64,000 nucleotides of DNA. Source: Bacillota bacterium. Its GTDB lineage: Bacteria > Bacillota > Clostridia > Lachnospirales > Lachnospiraceae. Numbering within the stretch: position 1 is the stretch's first letter; every line of letters begins with the position of its first letter. Both the position numbers and the translations under genes were made by a program. The notes under the pieces were generated by a model. It searched no databases. It was not told the DNA's origin and saw only the letters and a list, made by a program, of their open reading frames with translations. Below, piece by piece: positions 50,105 through 59,260 of this stretch. The stretch spans positions 107,392 through 171,391 of the forward strand of contig JAEZRJ010000013.1 of NCBI GenBank assembly GCA_023412855.1, in the 5' to 3' direction.

Positions 50105-51112
50105 TCACGAGGTTGCTTTTCTTATCTTCCCCATTTCCCTCCAAACATCATCCCCATAATTACTGACAATAACGGAAATTAAATTGTTCTTAGGATTATA
50201 CTCCGATATAAAGCTTACACCCGGATCGCAGCCTTGGAAATATGCAATATCGCCCGCTTCATCATTATCAATAATCCAAAAACCATATCCGTAATATCCT
50301 TCTTCGCTATCCTGCCCGTCTCCGCTCTGTTTGCTCAACATTTTAAGAGTCAGTTCTTTTGAAAGCAGTTGATAGCTTATTATGCCCTTCCAGAAATTCA
50401 CTATATCCGTTACTGTTATATAGGCCCCGCCGGCGCCGGTTCCTTTGGCATCAACGCTAAATATATTCGTGCGATAGCTGTCTGTATCTTCGCAATATAT
50501 ATAATTATTAGCGCATTTCGCAGGGAGTCTGTCCAATTCATAATACCCTGTCGATTTCATGCCGCATACATCAAATACATTGGTTTGTAAATACTTGTCA
50601 AATTCGATTCCTGTTACCTTCTCTATGATTAGCGCAAGCAATACATATCCTGTATTATTATATTGAAACTTTGCTCCCCGGGGATACATCATATCCTTAT
50701 CGATAAATAAGGGCAGCAAGTCGGCGTTTCGCCTTATTTTATAGTTGGGGAAATCTTCCCACAGTTCTTCATATTCTTCCATAATACTTTCATCAAAGTA
50801 GTCCGGGACTCCCGAAGTATGTGTTAATAGCTGTTCGACGGTTACATTCGGATCTATATTATGCAAATCAATATCAAGAAGAGCGCCCATGGTATCACTA
50901 AAGTTCAGTTCTTTACGCTCGATCAACTGTAAAATTCCCACAGCAACAAATGCTTTACCAGCAGATGCACTGGCAAATTTCGTATCTAAGGTATTGGAAA
51001 TCTTGTTGGGTAAGTCAGCATATCCGCTTTGGTGCTCGCAAATAATTTTGTCATTTTTTATAGCAAATGCGACACCTCTAAAATCATTATCGATTAATTT
51101 TTTCACATCCAT
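50105..51112 (-). CDS. Serine hydrolase (beta-lactamase class C/PBP-like)
   Basis: The start at 51112 (MDVKKLIDND) has GGGAGG 7 bases upstream. The protein has the SxxK nucleophile motif in FASASAGKAFVAVGIL, the YxN-type motif in FQYNNTGYVLLAL, and the sequence of an HTSGVPDYFDE loop. No signal peptide or membrane anchor is seen, so it acts in the cytoplasm, unlike true beta-lactamases or PBPs. It is probably an esterase or peptidase of the EstB/D-aminopeptidase group. Single gene. Confidence 0.85.
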   Translation of the reverse strand: MDVKKLIDNDFRGVAFAIKNDKIICEHQSGYADLPNKISNTLDTKFASASAGKAFVAVGILQLIERKELNFSDTMGALLDIDLHNIDPNVTVEQLLTHTSGVPDYFDESIMEEYEELWEDFPNYKIRRNADLLPLFIDKDMMYPRGAKFQYNNTGYVLLALIIEKVTGIEFDKYLQTNVFDVCGMKSTGYYELDRLPAKCANNYIYCEDTDSYRTNIFSVDAKGTGAGGAYITVTDIVNFWKGIISYQLLSKELTLKMLSKQSGDGQDSEEGYYGYGFWIIDNDEAGDIAYFQGCDPGVSFISEYNPKNNLISVIVSNYGDDVWREMGKIRKATS

Positions 51113-51249
51113 TTTAATTCCTCCCATATGAAAAAAACGGTTTTATTGTTATCGTATTGCATCAATTTGCAGGCCCTCCCGTTTGCTTTCCTACCAAGAA
51201 AATTATGCCATATATTCATGGTTAAGTCCACGCCATTTTAAAAACTTAA

Positions 51250-51282
51250 AATGCACCTTGAAAGTGACTTTCAAGGCGCATT
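51250..51282 (-). terminator. Terminator of the gal operon
   Basis: AATGC-CCTTGAAAG pairs with CTTTCAAGG-GCATT (14 pairs, one mismatch) around TGA; on the minus strand TTTTAAGTTTTT follows. It lies about 70 bp after galT. Confidence 0.85.
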
Positions 51283-51349
51283 CTATTTATTAATGTTTTA
51301 TATTAATTAATATTTTCTACTTATTAATAGTTTCGGTTTACCAGCTCTT

Positions 51350-52858
51350 TTATAATGTACTGATAAATCTGTCAAATGCAAGCTGACCTTCCGGCGTTCT
51401 CTTATAAACTCCGGCATCTTCAAGCACCTGCATAAATACATCGCCGATTTCTTTCTGCAATATTTCCATTAGTTTTTCTTTCGTGTCACGGCCGGCAGCT
51501 TCATATTTCGGAAGGAATTCTTCTACCCAGTCCGCATGTTTTTCCAGAACTTCATCCCCTCGAATATCTGCTTCCGCTAAAATGGCCTTTGCAAGGTCGT
51601 CCATTTCATCCTTCAGTCTGGCCGGAAGCACCGCGAGTCCCATAACTTCAATCAGGCCAATGTTTTCTTTCTTAATATGATGGAGCTTTGCATGAGGGTG
51701 ATATACTCCCATAGGGTGTTCCTCGGTCGTAATATTGTTGCGAAGCACCAGATCCAGTTCGAAGTTATTTCCACGCTTCCTTGCGATTGGAGTAATAGTA
51801 TTGTGGGGTTCTTCCCCCGTGTATGCATAGACAAAAGCCTGCTCATCGGTGTAACCGCGCCATTTTTCCAAAATTAAGTCCGCAAGCGCGATAAGGCGGC
51901 CGCTGTCTTTAGAGGATATGCGAATTACGGACATGGGCCAATTCACGATGCCTGCCTCCACGTCTTCAAAGCCTTGCACTTGAAAGTTACGCTCCACCGG
52001 CGCCTTTGCCATGGCGAATTCATAATGACCGCCCTGAAAATGGTCATGGCTTAAAATGGAGCCGCCCACGATAGGCAGGTCAGCATTGGAGCCCACGAAA
52101 TAGTGCGGGAACTGCTTTACAAAGTCGAAAAGCTTACAAAAGACAGCATGGTCAATCTTCATCGGCACGTGGGCCGAGTTGAATACGATACAATGCTCAT
52201 TATAATATACATAAGGGGAGTATTGCAGTCCCCACTGGGAACCGTTGATTTCCACAGGGATCACTCTGTGGTTCTGCCTTGCCGGATGGTTTACGTGTCC
52301 TGCATATCCTTCGTTCTCCCTGCAAAGCAGGCATTTCGGATAACCGTTTGGCTTGGCATTTCTGGCTGCCGCTATAGCCTTAGGGTCTTTCTCAGGCTTG
52401 GAAAGGTTAATGGTAATATCCAAGTCGCCGTATTTTGTAGATGCCAGCCATTTCTGGTCCTTCTTAATGCGGTATCTTCTAATATAATCCGTATCCTGAC
52501 TGAACTGATAATAAAAATCTGTCGCCTTCTCGGGACTTATCGCATACAACTCCTTGAATCTGCAAATCACCTCGCTTGGCCGGGGTACGAGCATTCCCAT
52601 AATCTTTGTATCGAACAAGTCTCTGTCTACGATACTATCCTCCGGCAAAATACCGGTTTCACAAGCGTAGTCAATCATTCCTTTCAGTATACTTTCCAAG
52701 TCCTCTTCGGCAGCTTCTGCACTGCTGCCGTATTCCCCGGGGCTGTCGAGTCCAAATAACTCGATTAATTTATTAGTAGTATATATTTTATCTTCTTCCT
52801 CAATCAGTCCCGTATGCAAGCCATACAGAACCAATTTCTCAATATCTTTCAGTATCAT
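51350..52858 (-). CDS. galT: UDP-glucose--hexose-1-phosphate uridylyltransferase, type 2
   Basis: The 502-residue protein is the longer Firmicutes-type GalT. It shows YPKCLLCRENEGYAGHVNHPARQNHRVIPV, WGLQYSPYVYYNEHCIVFNSAHVPM, LPIVGGSILSHDHFQGGHYEF (catalytic HxH region) and MGVYHPHAKLHHIKKENIGL. It exchanges UMP between UDP-glucose and galactose-1-phosphate in the Leloir pathway. It lies 15 bp after galK, both under the same promoter, with a strong terminator behind. Confidence 0.95.
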   Translation of the reverse strand: MILKDIEKLVLYGLHTGLIEEEDKIYTTNKLIELFGLDSPGEYGSSAEAAEEDLESILKGMIDYACETGILPEDSIVDRDLFDTKIMGMLVPRPSEVICRFKELYAISPEKATDFYYQFSQDTDYIRRYRIKKDQKWLASTKYGDLDITINLSKPEKDPKAIAAARNAKPNGYPKCLLCRENEGYAGHVNHPARQNHRVIPVEINGSQWGLQYSPYVYYNEHCIVFNSAHVPMKIDHAVFCKLFDFVKQFPHYFVGSNADLPIVGGSILSHDHFQGGHYEFAMAKAPVERNFQVQGFEDVEAGIVNWPMSVIRISSKDSGRLIALADLILEKWRGYTDEQAFVYAYTGEEPHNTITPIARKRGNNFELDLVLRNNITTEEHPMGVYHPHAKLHHIKKENIGLIEVMGLAVLPARLKDEMDDLAKAILAEADIRGDEVLEKHADWVEEFLPKYEAAGRDTKEKLMEILQKEIGDVFMQVLEDAGVYKRTPEGQLAFDRFISTL

Positions 52859-52873
52859 CTCATCGGCTCCTTC

Positions 52874-54055
52874 TTAATCGCAAATTTCCGAAGGACCGTC
52901 TCCGATTTCCACCGCATAAAAATCAGCGGCGTATCCGATTTTCTCTTTATATGCAGCGCCGACCTTTTCTATAAAAGTGTCGATAGCCTCCGTCTTAACA
53001 ATGCTCACCGTACAGCCGCCGAAACCGGCGCCTGTCATTCGGGAACCGATGCAGCCGTCTATTTTCCAAGCTTCTTCTGCCAATGTATCCAGCTCTATAC
53101 CGGTTACTTCATAATCATCCCGAAGGGAGACATGAGATTCGTTCATAAGCTTGCCGAACAGCACTACATCGTTGTTCTTCAAGGCCTCTACTGCTTTTAT
53201 CGTTCTCTGATTCTCATATACCGCATGTCTTGCACGTTGTATGCGAACCTCATCCTTAATCATAGATTTATAAAGCTCGAACTGCTCTTCCGTCAAATCT
53301 CCCAAGCCGCTGATTCCCACTGCCACCTGAATCTCTGCAAGCGCCGTTTCACATTCGTTTCTTCTTTCGTTATATTTAGAGTCGCCCAGACCACGTTTTT
53401 TATTGCTGCATGCGATGACGATCTTCGCGTTCTCCAGCTTAATAGGTGCGTATTCGAAGGAAAGGTCTGCGGTATCGAGAAAGATAGCATGTCCTTTTTT
53501 GCCCATGGCAATTGCGAACTGATCCATAATGCCGCAGTTAACCCCATTGAAGTTATTCTCAGCATACTGTCCGATCAGAGCCAAATCCTGATTGCTCACA
53601 TCAAAACCATAAAATTCCCTCAGGATATAGCCCGTAAGAACCTCTACCGATGCGGAAGAGGATAATCCTGAGCCGTTAGGTATATTTCCATTTAAAAGCA
53701 GATCCATTCCGCAGGGAATCTCATATCCCTTCTTTTCGAAGGCCCACATAACGCCTTTCGGATAATTTGTCCAGTCAGCTTCCTTCTCCGGCTTTAAATC
53801 CTCCATACTGGATTCGATTATTCCCAGCGACTCGAAGTTCATGGAATAAAAGCGAAGCTTCTTGTCCTCTCTTTTTCTCGCTGCGCCATAGGTACCCATG
53901 GTAAGCGCGCAGGGAAAAACATGTCCTGCATTATAATCCGTATGCTCGCCTATCATGTTAACACGTCCCGGCGCGAAGTAAACCTTAGCCTGCGCGCTGT
54001 TTCCAAACACTTCCTCAAATTTTTTCAGCATCATTTCTTTCATATTCTCACCCAT
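52874..54055 (-). CDS. galK: Galactokinase
   Basis: The 393-residue GHMP kinase has the galactokinase signature VNMIGEHTDYNAGHVFP near the N-terminus, the ATP loop NIPNGSGLSSSASVEV and the C-terminal RMTGAGFGGCTVSIV. It phosphorylates galactose, feeding GalT. The ATG at 54055 or the one at 54043 (GGTGAG just before) may be the start. The gene is preceded by MITE copy 3, beyond which lies an AraC regulator on the same strand. Confidence 0.95.
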   Translation of the reverse strand: MGENMKEMMLKKFEEVFGNSAQAKVYFAPGRVNMIGEHTDYNAGHVFPCALTMGTYGAARKREDKKLRFYSMNFESLGIIESSMEDLKPEKEADWTNYPKGVMWAFEKKGYEIPCGMDLLLNGNIPNGSGLSSSASVEVLTGYILREFYGFDVSNQDLALIGQYAENNFNGVNCGIMDQFAIAMGKKGHAIFLDTADLSFEYAPIKLENAKIVIACSNKKRGLGDSKYNERRNECETALAEIQVAVGISGLGDLTEEQFELYKSMIKDEVRIQRARHAVYENQRTIKAVEALKNNDVVLFGKLMNESHVSLRDDYEVTGIELDTLAEEAWKIDGCIGSRMTGAGFGGCTVSIVKTEAIDTFIEKVGAAYKEKIGYAADFYAVEIGDGPSEICD

Positions 54056-54085
54056 ACCCGTCTCTTTCTGTTAAAATCATAATTT

Positions 54086-54235
54086 GTTACTGTTCACTCC
54101 GTTCAAAGTAACTCATGATGTTCTGCAATGCAAACTTTTTGCATTTCAATTCGCTTCGCGAAGCAGAAATCATCTCTCGTATCACGTTCTTTCGTAGCTT
54201 AACAGCAAGTGTTAAGCCACTGAGTGAACAGTAAC
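54086..54235. repeat. MITE-like repeat, copy 3 (150 bp, short form)
   Basis: The copy has both terminal repeats (GTTACTGTTCACT / AGTGAACAGTAAC) and the GCTTAACA-GCAAG-TGTTAAGC and GCAGAAATC hairpins, but lacks the central block of copies 1 and 2. It lies between the AraC gene and galK, in the gal promoter region. Confidence 0.85.
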
Positions 54236-54334
54236 CATAATTTACAGTAGTTATCTCTTTACTTAGAATTATAATAAACCGACGTATAAATTCCATGATG
54301 CTTTGTTGCAATTACTTGTCAAAATGTTAACTAT

Positions 54335-55237
54335 TTAATTCTTATTCCGATTAATTTGATCGATAAATTCCTCCACCTGTTCCAGATGTTCTTTGTTTCT
54401 TCTCGTTTCTCCTTTCGCTATATCCTTCCGGTAAGCGGAGGGAGACATTTTCTTCATCTGTCTAAATGCTTTCGTAAATACAATCGGGTCCTGATAACCG
54501 CAGGAAAGAGCGACGCTCTCCACAGAAAGTGTCGTAAGCTGCAAAAGCTCCGTCGCTTTGGCGATGCGGAAGGTCATCAGGAACTGCTGCGGCGATATTC
54601 CAAGTGAGTTTTGAAAAAGGGTGTATAAATAACTCCTATTGATACATACATAATCTGCCACATCCGTCACCTTTATAGGGTTACAGTAATTTCCCTGAAT
54701 GAACTCCACGGCCTTCCGTACGTAAATATTCGCCCTGTCGCTTTCATTTTTTTCCGTAACCGGCACGCCCTCGGCGATGATCGAGAGAAAAATTCCAAGC
54801 TGTCCGTTCCTTCGAAGGTCATCGGCTATCCCGAAAGTATTGTGCTCCATCATATCCCTTACGATTTGATACAATTCATCGGATCGGTCCGATTTAAACA
54901 CCGGATGCGTCACGGACAAACCGATGGACTTCACATATTCCTCCGCGCTTGTCCCACTGAAGCCGACCCACACATAGGTCCACGGATTCTCCTCATCCGA
55001 CTGATAAAAAGCCAGTTCCTCCGGCGTGATCAAAAAGCCGTATCCTGCCTCCAGCGGATAAACCGTTTCTCCGATGGAAAGCTTACCCTTGCCGCTCAAA
55101 ACATAATGAATCAGATAATGAGGCTTCAGAGCCGGCCCAAAGCTATGAAGCGGCTCTGTCTTCGAACAGCCGCAGCAATTCACATACAAGCTCCCCGTCT
55201 TCTCCCCCGCAAATTCCAACTTATAAGCCTTTTCCAT
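54335..55237 (-). CDS. AraC-family regulator, probable gal regulator
   Basis: The 300-residue protein has an N-terminal cupin-like sugar-sensing domain (PHYLIHYVLSGKGKLSIGETVYPLEAGYGFLI) and a C-terminal AraC DNA-binding domain (YCNPIKVTDVADYVCINRSYLYTLFQ, GISPQQFLMTFRIAKATELL, SVESVALSCGYQDPIVFTKAFRQMKKMSPSAYR). GGAG lies 9-10 bases before the ATG. Its place directly upstream of galK-galT, on the same strand, suggests it controls galactose use. The ligand is inferred. Confidence 0.9.
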   Translation of the reverse strand: MEKAYKLEFAGEKTGSLYVNCCGCSKTEPLHSFGPALKPHYLIHYVLSGKGKLSIGETVYPLEAGYGFLITPEELAFYQSDEENPWTYVWVGFSGTSAEEYVKSIGLSVTHPVFKSDRSDELYQIVRDMMEHNTFGIADDLRRNGQLGIFLSIIAEGVPVTEKNESDRANIYVRKAVEFIQGNYCNPIKVTDVADYVCINRSYLYTLFQNSLGISPQQFLMTFRIAKATELLQLTTLSVESVALSCGYQDPIVFTKAFRQMKKMSPSAYRKDIAKGETRRNKEHLEQVEEFIDQINRNKN

Positions 55238-55286
55238 CTTTCCAAGCTCCTCACTCCATTACATCTTTGCACTAGGGCGTGTTATA

Positions 55287-56318
55287 CTATTTCTTCCGCA
55301 CGCTCTTCACTTTTTCCGCGGCCTCTGTGATTGCATCCACAACCGCATCGCACCATGCGTCAAATTCAGGATCTTCCCTCTGACATTCCGGGTGTGATAA
55401 AATATAGTCCACCGTCTGCCGGATTCCCTGATCGTATCTCACCTTTGCAGTGAAGCCCGGAACGAGACGCTTCAACTTCTGATTATCGAATACTACCGTA
55501 TTCGCTTTATCTCCAATAAGTCCGCCCTTAAAATCGTATTCATCGCTGCTCGCATCCAAAAATTCCGATGACACGTGAATAGCAATCAAGGGTACGTTTA
55601 AAGCTCTGGCAATGGCTTCATACGCCTGATTCCATGTAAGACTTTCATCGCTGGTAATCTGCACTGCTTCACCAATAGCATGAATATTACCCATAAGTCC
55701 TATAAATCCTCTGGCAAAATCGCTGTTATGTGTCATCGTCCAAAGCGAGGTGCCATCTCCGTGAATGATAACAGGTTTTCCTTCCATCATCCTCTTGATT
55801 ACCTGATAGCTTCCCTTATCTCCATGCACGCCAAGAGGAACGGAACGTTCATCATACGTATGGCTGGGCCTTACGATTGTAACGGGAAAACCTTCCTCCC
55901 TATACAGCTTCATAAGGTATTCTTCACCTTCTATTTTGTTTCTGGAATACTCCCAATAAGGATTGGAAAGAGGAGTTCCCTCCGTAATGCGGTAATCAGA
56001 CAACGGCTTCTGGTAGGCCGATGCCGAGCTGATGAATATGAACTGGGAACATCTTCCTTTGAACAGCCTATAGTCTCTTTCCAACTGCCTTTTTTCAAAC
56101 GCGATGAAATCCGCTACCACATCGAATTTCATATCTCCAAGCAGTTCTTTTACCCTATCCTCATCTCCGATATCCGCAATGATGGAATGTACTCCTTCCG
56201 GCAGCATTTCGCTGCGGTTTCCTCTGTTTATCAAATACAGCTCATGCCCTTCCTCCAGTAACTGCCTCGAGATGGCCGCACTGATCGTTCCGGTCCCTCC
56301 AATAAATAATGCTCGCAT
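55287..56318 (-). CDS. NAD-dependent epimerase/dehydratase family protein
   Basis: The 343-residue extended SDR has the NAD loop ALFIGGTGTISAAISRQLLEE, FIFISSASAYQKP, and the catalytic YSRNK (YxxxK) with TIVRPSHTYDE. The GGTGTIS loop is the atypical, CSP41-like kind rather than that of GalE. The neighbouring galactose genes suggest it acts on a nucleotide sugar, but a UDP-galactose epimerase role is only a guess. It starts the gal-side gene block (minus strand). Confidence 0.85.
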   Translation of the reverse strand: MRALFIGGTGTISAAISRQLLEEGHELYLINRGNRSEMLPEGVHSIIADIGDEDRVKELLGDMKFDVVADFIAFEKRQLERDYRLFKGRCSQFIFISSASAYQKPLSDYRITEGTPLSNPYWEYSRNKIEGEEYLMKLYREEGFPVTIVRPSHTYDERSVPLGVHGDKGSYQVIKRMMEGKPVIIHGDGTSLWTMTHNSDFARGFIGLMGNIHAIGEAVQITSDESLTWNQAYEAIARALNVPLIAIHVSSEFLDASSDEYDFKGGLIGDKANTVVFDNQKLKRLVPGFTAKVRYDQGIRQTVDYILSHPECQREDPEFDAWCDAVVDAITEAAEKVKSVRKK

Positions 56319-56389
56319 TTTTGTCCTTCCTCCTTTTTCATAATGGCTAAATCAAAAAAAGCGCCCGATGCGAATTTTCTGATTATAAT

Positions 56390-56437
56390 AAGGCCTCCGG
56401 TTCGCCAGCCTTCGCTAGTCTCAAAACCGGACGCCTT
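56390..56437 (-). terminator. Hairpin terminator after the receiver gene
   Basis: AAGGC(C)TCCGGTT pairs with AACCGGACGCCTT around a 22-base loop. On the minus strand the T-rich TTATTATAATC follows. Confidence 0.55.
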
Positions 56438-56479
56438 ACTTCTTCCATGATCTCAAAAACATTTATATATTCATCATTA

Positions 56480-56956
56480 TTAATACGTCTTAAAAAACAT
56501 ATCCAGCTTGCTTTGCAAAGCCCTCTTAGCAATAGGCTTTACGATGTAATCCACCGGACGGTAGGAAAGGCACTCCTTGATCGTATCCTCATCCGTAACT
56601 CCCGTCAGAAAAATAACCGGAATATTCTTCGTCCTATCATGCTCCTTCATATATTGGAAGACCTCAGTCCCATTGCACTCCGGCATCAAATAATCCAGAA
56701 GCACCACATCAGGGATATAATCCGCCAAAAGCTCTATCGCCGCCTCGCCGGAATTAACTACAGACACATTATATTTATCCTGCAGATAAAAACGAAAGAT
56801 TTTAAGCATCTCTAAATCATCATCAACAATTAATATATTCTCTCGTCCTAACCGCTCCTCCGCAACTTCGCAAAAGACAAATTCCTTCTCTCTCATGTAC
56901 CTCGCCGCCTTTATCGATTTCTTTTGTATTACATCTGTTCCTGTGTGCATAAACAT
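56480..56956 (-). CDS. Single-domain response regulator (CheY-like)
   Basis: The 158-residue protein is a lone receiver: ILIVDDDLEMLKIFRFYL, PDVVLLDYLMPECNG (phosphoacceptor Asp88), VIFLTGVTDEDTIKECLSYRP and DYIVKPIAKRALQSKL. There is no output domain. A second start at 56896 (MREKEF, GAGG upstream) is perhaps more likely than 56956. No kinase is adjacent, so it is an orphan that probably acts by protein-protein contact or as a phosphate sink. Confidence 0.85.
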   Translation of the reverse strand: MFMHTGTDVIQKKSIKAARYMREKEFVFCEVAEERLGRENILIVDDDLEMLKIFRFYLQDKYNVSVVNSGEAAIELLADYIPDVVLLDYLMPECNGTEVFQYMKEHDRTKNIPVIFLTGVTDEDTIKECLSYRPVDYIVKPIAKRALQSKLDMFFKTY

Positions 56957-57039
56957 ACATTCTTGTTATTGTTTTGACGATTCCATTATATCATCTTTCC
57001 TATGGATAAGCTATAACTTTGTACAGTCTTTTCAATATT

Positions 57040-58038
57040 TTAAATGTTATCGATTTTTCTTTTCGCAGAAAGAGGCTTCATAAGGCCTTCTATCAGCTTT
57101 TTGCATAAAATTGCGACAAGCACCGTGAGGACGCTGCTGATTAAAAAGCGAACGGCGAAGCTGAAATCAAAGTTATTTACACACCTCATGAAAATATACG
57201 TATGAGTCAGGTAAATATACAGTGAGCTTGTTCCGAGAATGGTTATTGCCCTATCGCAAAACCTCCATTTCGATGCTGCTGCAAGTACCCATACCGCCCA
57301 TGTCAGCGAGGCGCCGATTTCCTTCCATATGCGCCATCTATCCGGTTCCATTCCTCCGGCACCATTGCCAAAAAGACCGGAATAAATAACCCAGAGCATC
57401 CCCGCAGTCAACAGACAGATCATAAAGGTACCCGCCTTGTCCATCAGCTTTTTCACGCCCGCTTCATACTCTCCGGCGATAACGCCCAAGACGAAAGCTA
57501 TATTCGATATATACCAAAAATCCTGCATTCCCTTCTTATAGAGCGTATAAGAAAAGATATAGGTGAATATGGCAAGAGTTATTACCCTGACCTCCCGGCC
57601 GCCCATAATCGTCCAAATTGCTATAAATCCAATATAAAATACGAAAAGAATAAACATATACCAATAGTCATATCCAGTTGCATAATCCAGAAAATCATGA
57701 GAGGAGGTAAAACCTCCGGAAATAAGCTCTATGATTCCTATTACGATCAGATATGGCACATAAACATTCTTAAACCGCTTTTTTATAAATTCAGGATACA
57801 TCCTTTCCTGCCCGAGAGATTTCACCATGGCATAGCCTGAAAAGAGAAGGAACATACCCACCCCATAACTTCCCAGCTTAACAAAAGCTGTGCGCAAAAG
57901 TTCTGCGCCGCCTTCCGAAGGCACAAACCATGCCCACCATTCAGCATAGTGAGACAAAACTATCATTATCACAGCAATTCCCCGGAACCAATTTGTTACT
58001 CGTTTGCTGAGTAATTGTGCATTATCATTAATCCCCAT
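57040..58038 (-). CDS. Membrane acyltransferase, family 3 (second copy)
   Basis: The 332-residue integral membrane protein has about ten helices, the N-terminal WFRGIAVIMIVLSHYAEWW motif with the conserved His, FLLFSGYAMVKSL, and a C-terminal LGTSSLYIYLTHTYIFMRCV motif. This is the same family as the gene at 3091 but clearly not a recent duplicate. It should O-acylate an envelope sugar. No polysaccharide genes are close. Confidence 0.85.
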   Translation of the reverse strand: MGINDNAQLLSKRVTNWFRGIAVIMIVLSHYAEWWAWFVPSEGGAELLRTAFVKLGSYGVGMFLLFSGYAMVKSLGQERMYPEFIKKRFKNVYVPYLIVIGIIELISGGFTSSHDFLDYATGYDYWYMFILFVFYIGFIAIWTIMGGREVRVITLAIFTYIFSYTLYKKGMQDFWYISNIAFVLGVIAGEYEAGVKKLMDKAGTFMICLLTAGMLWVIYSGLFGNGAGGMEPDRWRIWKEIGASLTWAVWVLAAASKWRFCDRAITILGTSSLYIYLTHTYIFMRCVNNFDFSFAVRFLISSVLTVLVAILCKKLIEGLMKPLSAKRKIDNI

Positions 58039-58375
58039 ACTTATCCCCGTTCTCTTCCAAGTACGGCGCGTTCACCGCACCGCACACAATAAATCCGATA
58101 ATATATCGGACTGACTAAAGCATAACAATTTACGTTACGAGGGGCAAGGGAGGGGTGATTAAGACTTTCTTAATTTTTCTTTAAGCTGCGCATCCTATAG
58201 CATATCGGTCATATCAACAGGCTAAAACCCATAATAAGAGACTAACCCGGTATGGATTAGTCTCAATGCTACTGTTCAAAATAACCATGTTAAGTTGATC
58301 GAACCGCCGTTACCGGGCTATACACACGATAGTGCGGAGGTCGTTCCGTTTGATTGTTAATAATCAGGGGGACTT
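58039..58375. other. Intergenic region with two inverted repeats
   Basis: TCCGATA-ATA-TATCGGA (58094-58110) lies upstream of the acyltransferase start and may be an operator. GAGACTAA...TTAGTCTC (58238-58264, with further CC/GG pairing) may terminate the ribF operon on the minus strand, though its T-run is weak. I see no coding frame in this stretch. Confidence 0.4.
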
Positions 58376-59251
58376 TTAGGATAAGGAATCCAGGTAGTCT
58401 TTTACTTGTGCCAAATCCTTCTGTACCTGATTCTGCACTTGTTCAAGGTTGTCAAACTTCTGTACGCCCCTGATAAATAAGTGAACCTCCAGAATCAGCT
58501 TCTTGCCGTATATATCTTTAGCGAAATCGAGCAGGAAGGTTTCTATGGTAATAATGGAAAGATCATCTACGGACGGCCTCGTGCCGATATTCGTAAGCCC
58601 CTGGTAACATTCGCCTTCTACCACGCTTCTTGTGGCATAGACACCATTTGGCGGTTTTAGCTTGGCATCTCCCACTCCCAAGTTGGCTGTAGGCATCCCC
58701 ACCGTCCTTCCAAGCGCCTTACCGTGTACGATTTCCCCAATCATTACATAGGTATGTCCGCACATTTGCGTAACTTCTTCAAATCTACATTCCATAAAAT
58801 ATTTTCTGACAAGGCTGCTGCTTATGATCTCGTCTTTATAAAGTACGGACTCTATCGTACATACTTCGCATCCATATGGTTTAGCCGCTCTTTTTAATTC
58901 CTCCAGGCCGCTCTCGTGCTCCGCCGTCATAATGACCTTCGCTCCCAGCTTACCCAGGATTACTTCTGTCAAAAACTTCTCCCGTAAAAGGCTGTCTTCC
59001 TCCATGTTGCAGGAAATGAAGCAGTCGACTCCTGTATCCGCGATAAAATATTCTTTTTCCTCTTCTGTTGTAAGTACGCCCTCTTCCATGTCAGAAGGGG
59101 AATAACAACTGACAACTACAGTCGTCTTTTGATCCTTCTTTCCTTTTTCGCTTAGTGCTTTTAACAGCGCAAGGTGCCCTTTATGGACTCCGTCAAAACT
59201 GCCAAACGCAACATACGTATCCCGCATAGCTTCTATATTCATTTGTTTCAT
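58376..59251 (-). CDS. ribF: Bifunctional riboflavin kinase/FAD synthetase RibF
   Basis: The 291-residue protein has the N-terminal FAD-synthetase motif YVAFGSFDGVHKGHLALLKAL and the flavokinase motif GKALGRTVGMPTANLG, PPNGVYA, NIGTRPSVDD and IETFLLDFAKDIYGKKL with VQKFDNLEQVQNQV. Both halves are present though slightly short, so it should convert riboflavin to FMN and FAD. AGGTGA precedes the ATG and only 9 bp separate it from the permease stop. Its position at the end of a catabolic operon is unusual: ribF usually follows truB. Confidence 0.88.
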   Translation of the reverse strand: MKQMNIEAMRDTYVAFGSFDGVHKGHLALLKALSEKGKKDQKTTVVVSCYSPSDMEEGVLTTEEEKEYFIADTGVDCFISCNMEEDSLLREKFLTEVILGKLGAKVIMTAEHESGLEELKRAAKPYGCEVCTIESVLYKDEIISSSLVRKYFMECRFEEVTQMCGHTYVMIGEIVHGKALGRTVGMPTANLGVGDAKLKPPNGVYATRSVVEGECYQGLTNIGTRPSVDDLSIITIETFLLDFAKDIYGKKLILEVHLFIRGVQKFDNLEQVQNQVQKDLAQVKDYLDSLS

Positions 59252-59260
59252 GCTGTCACC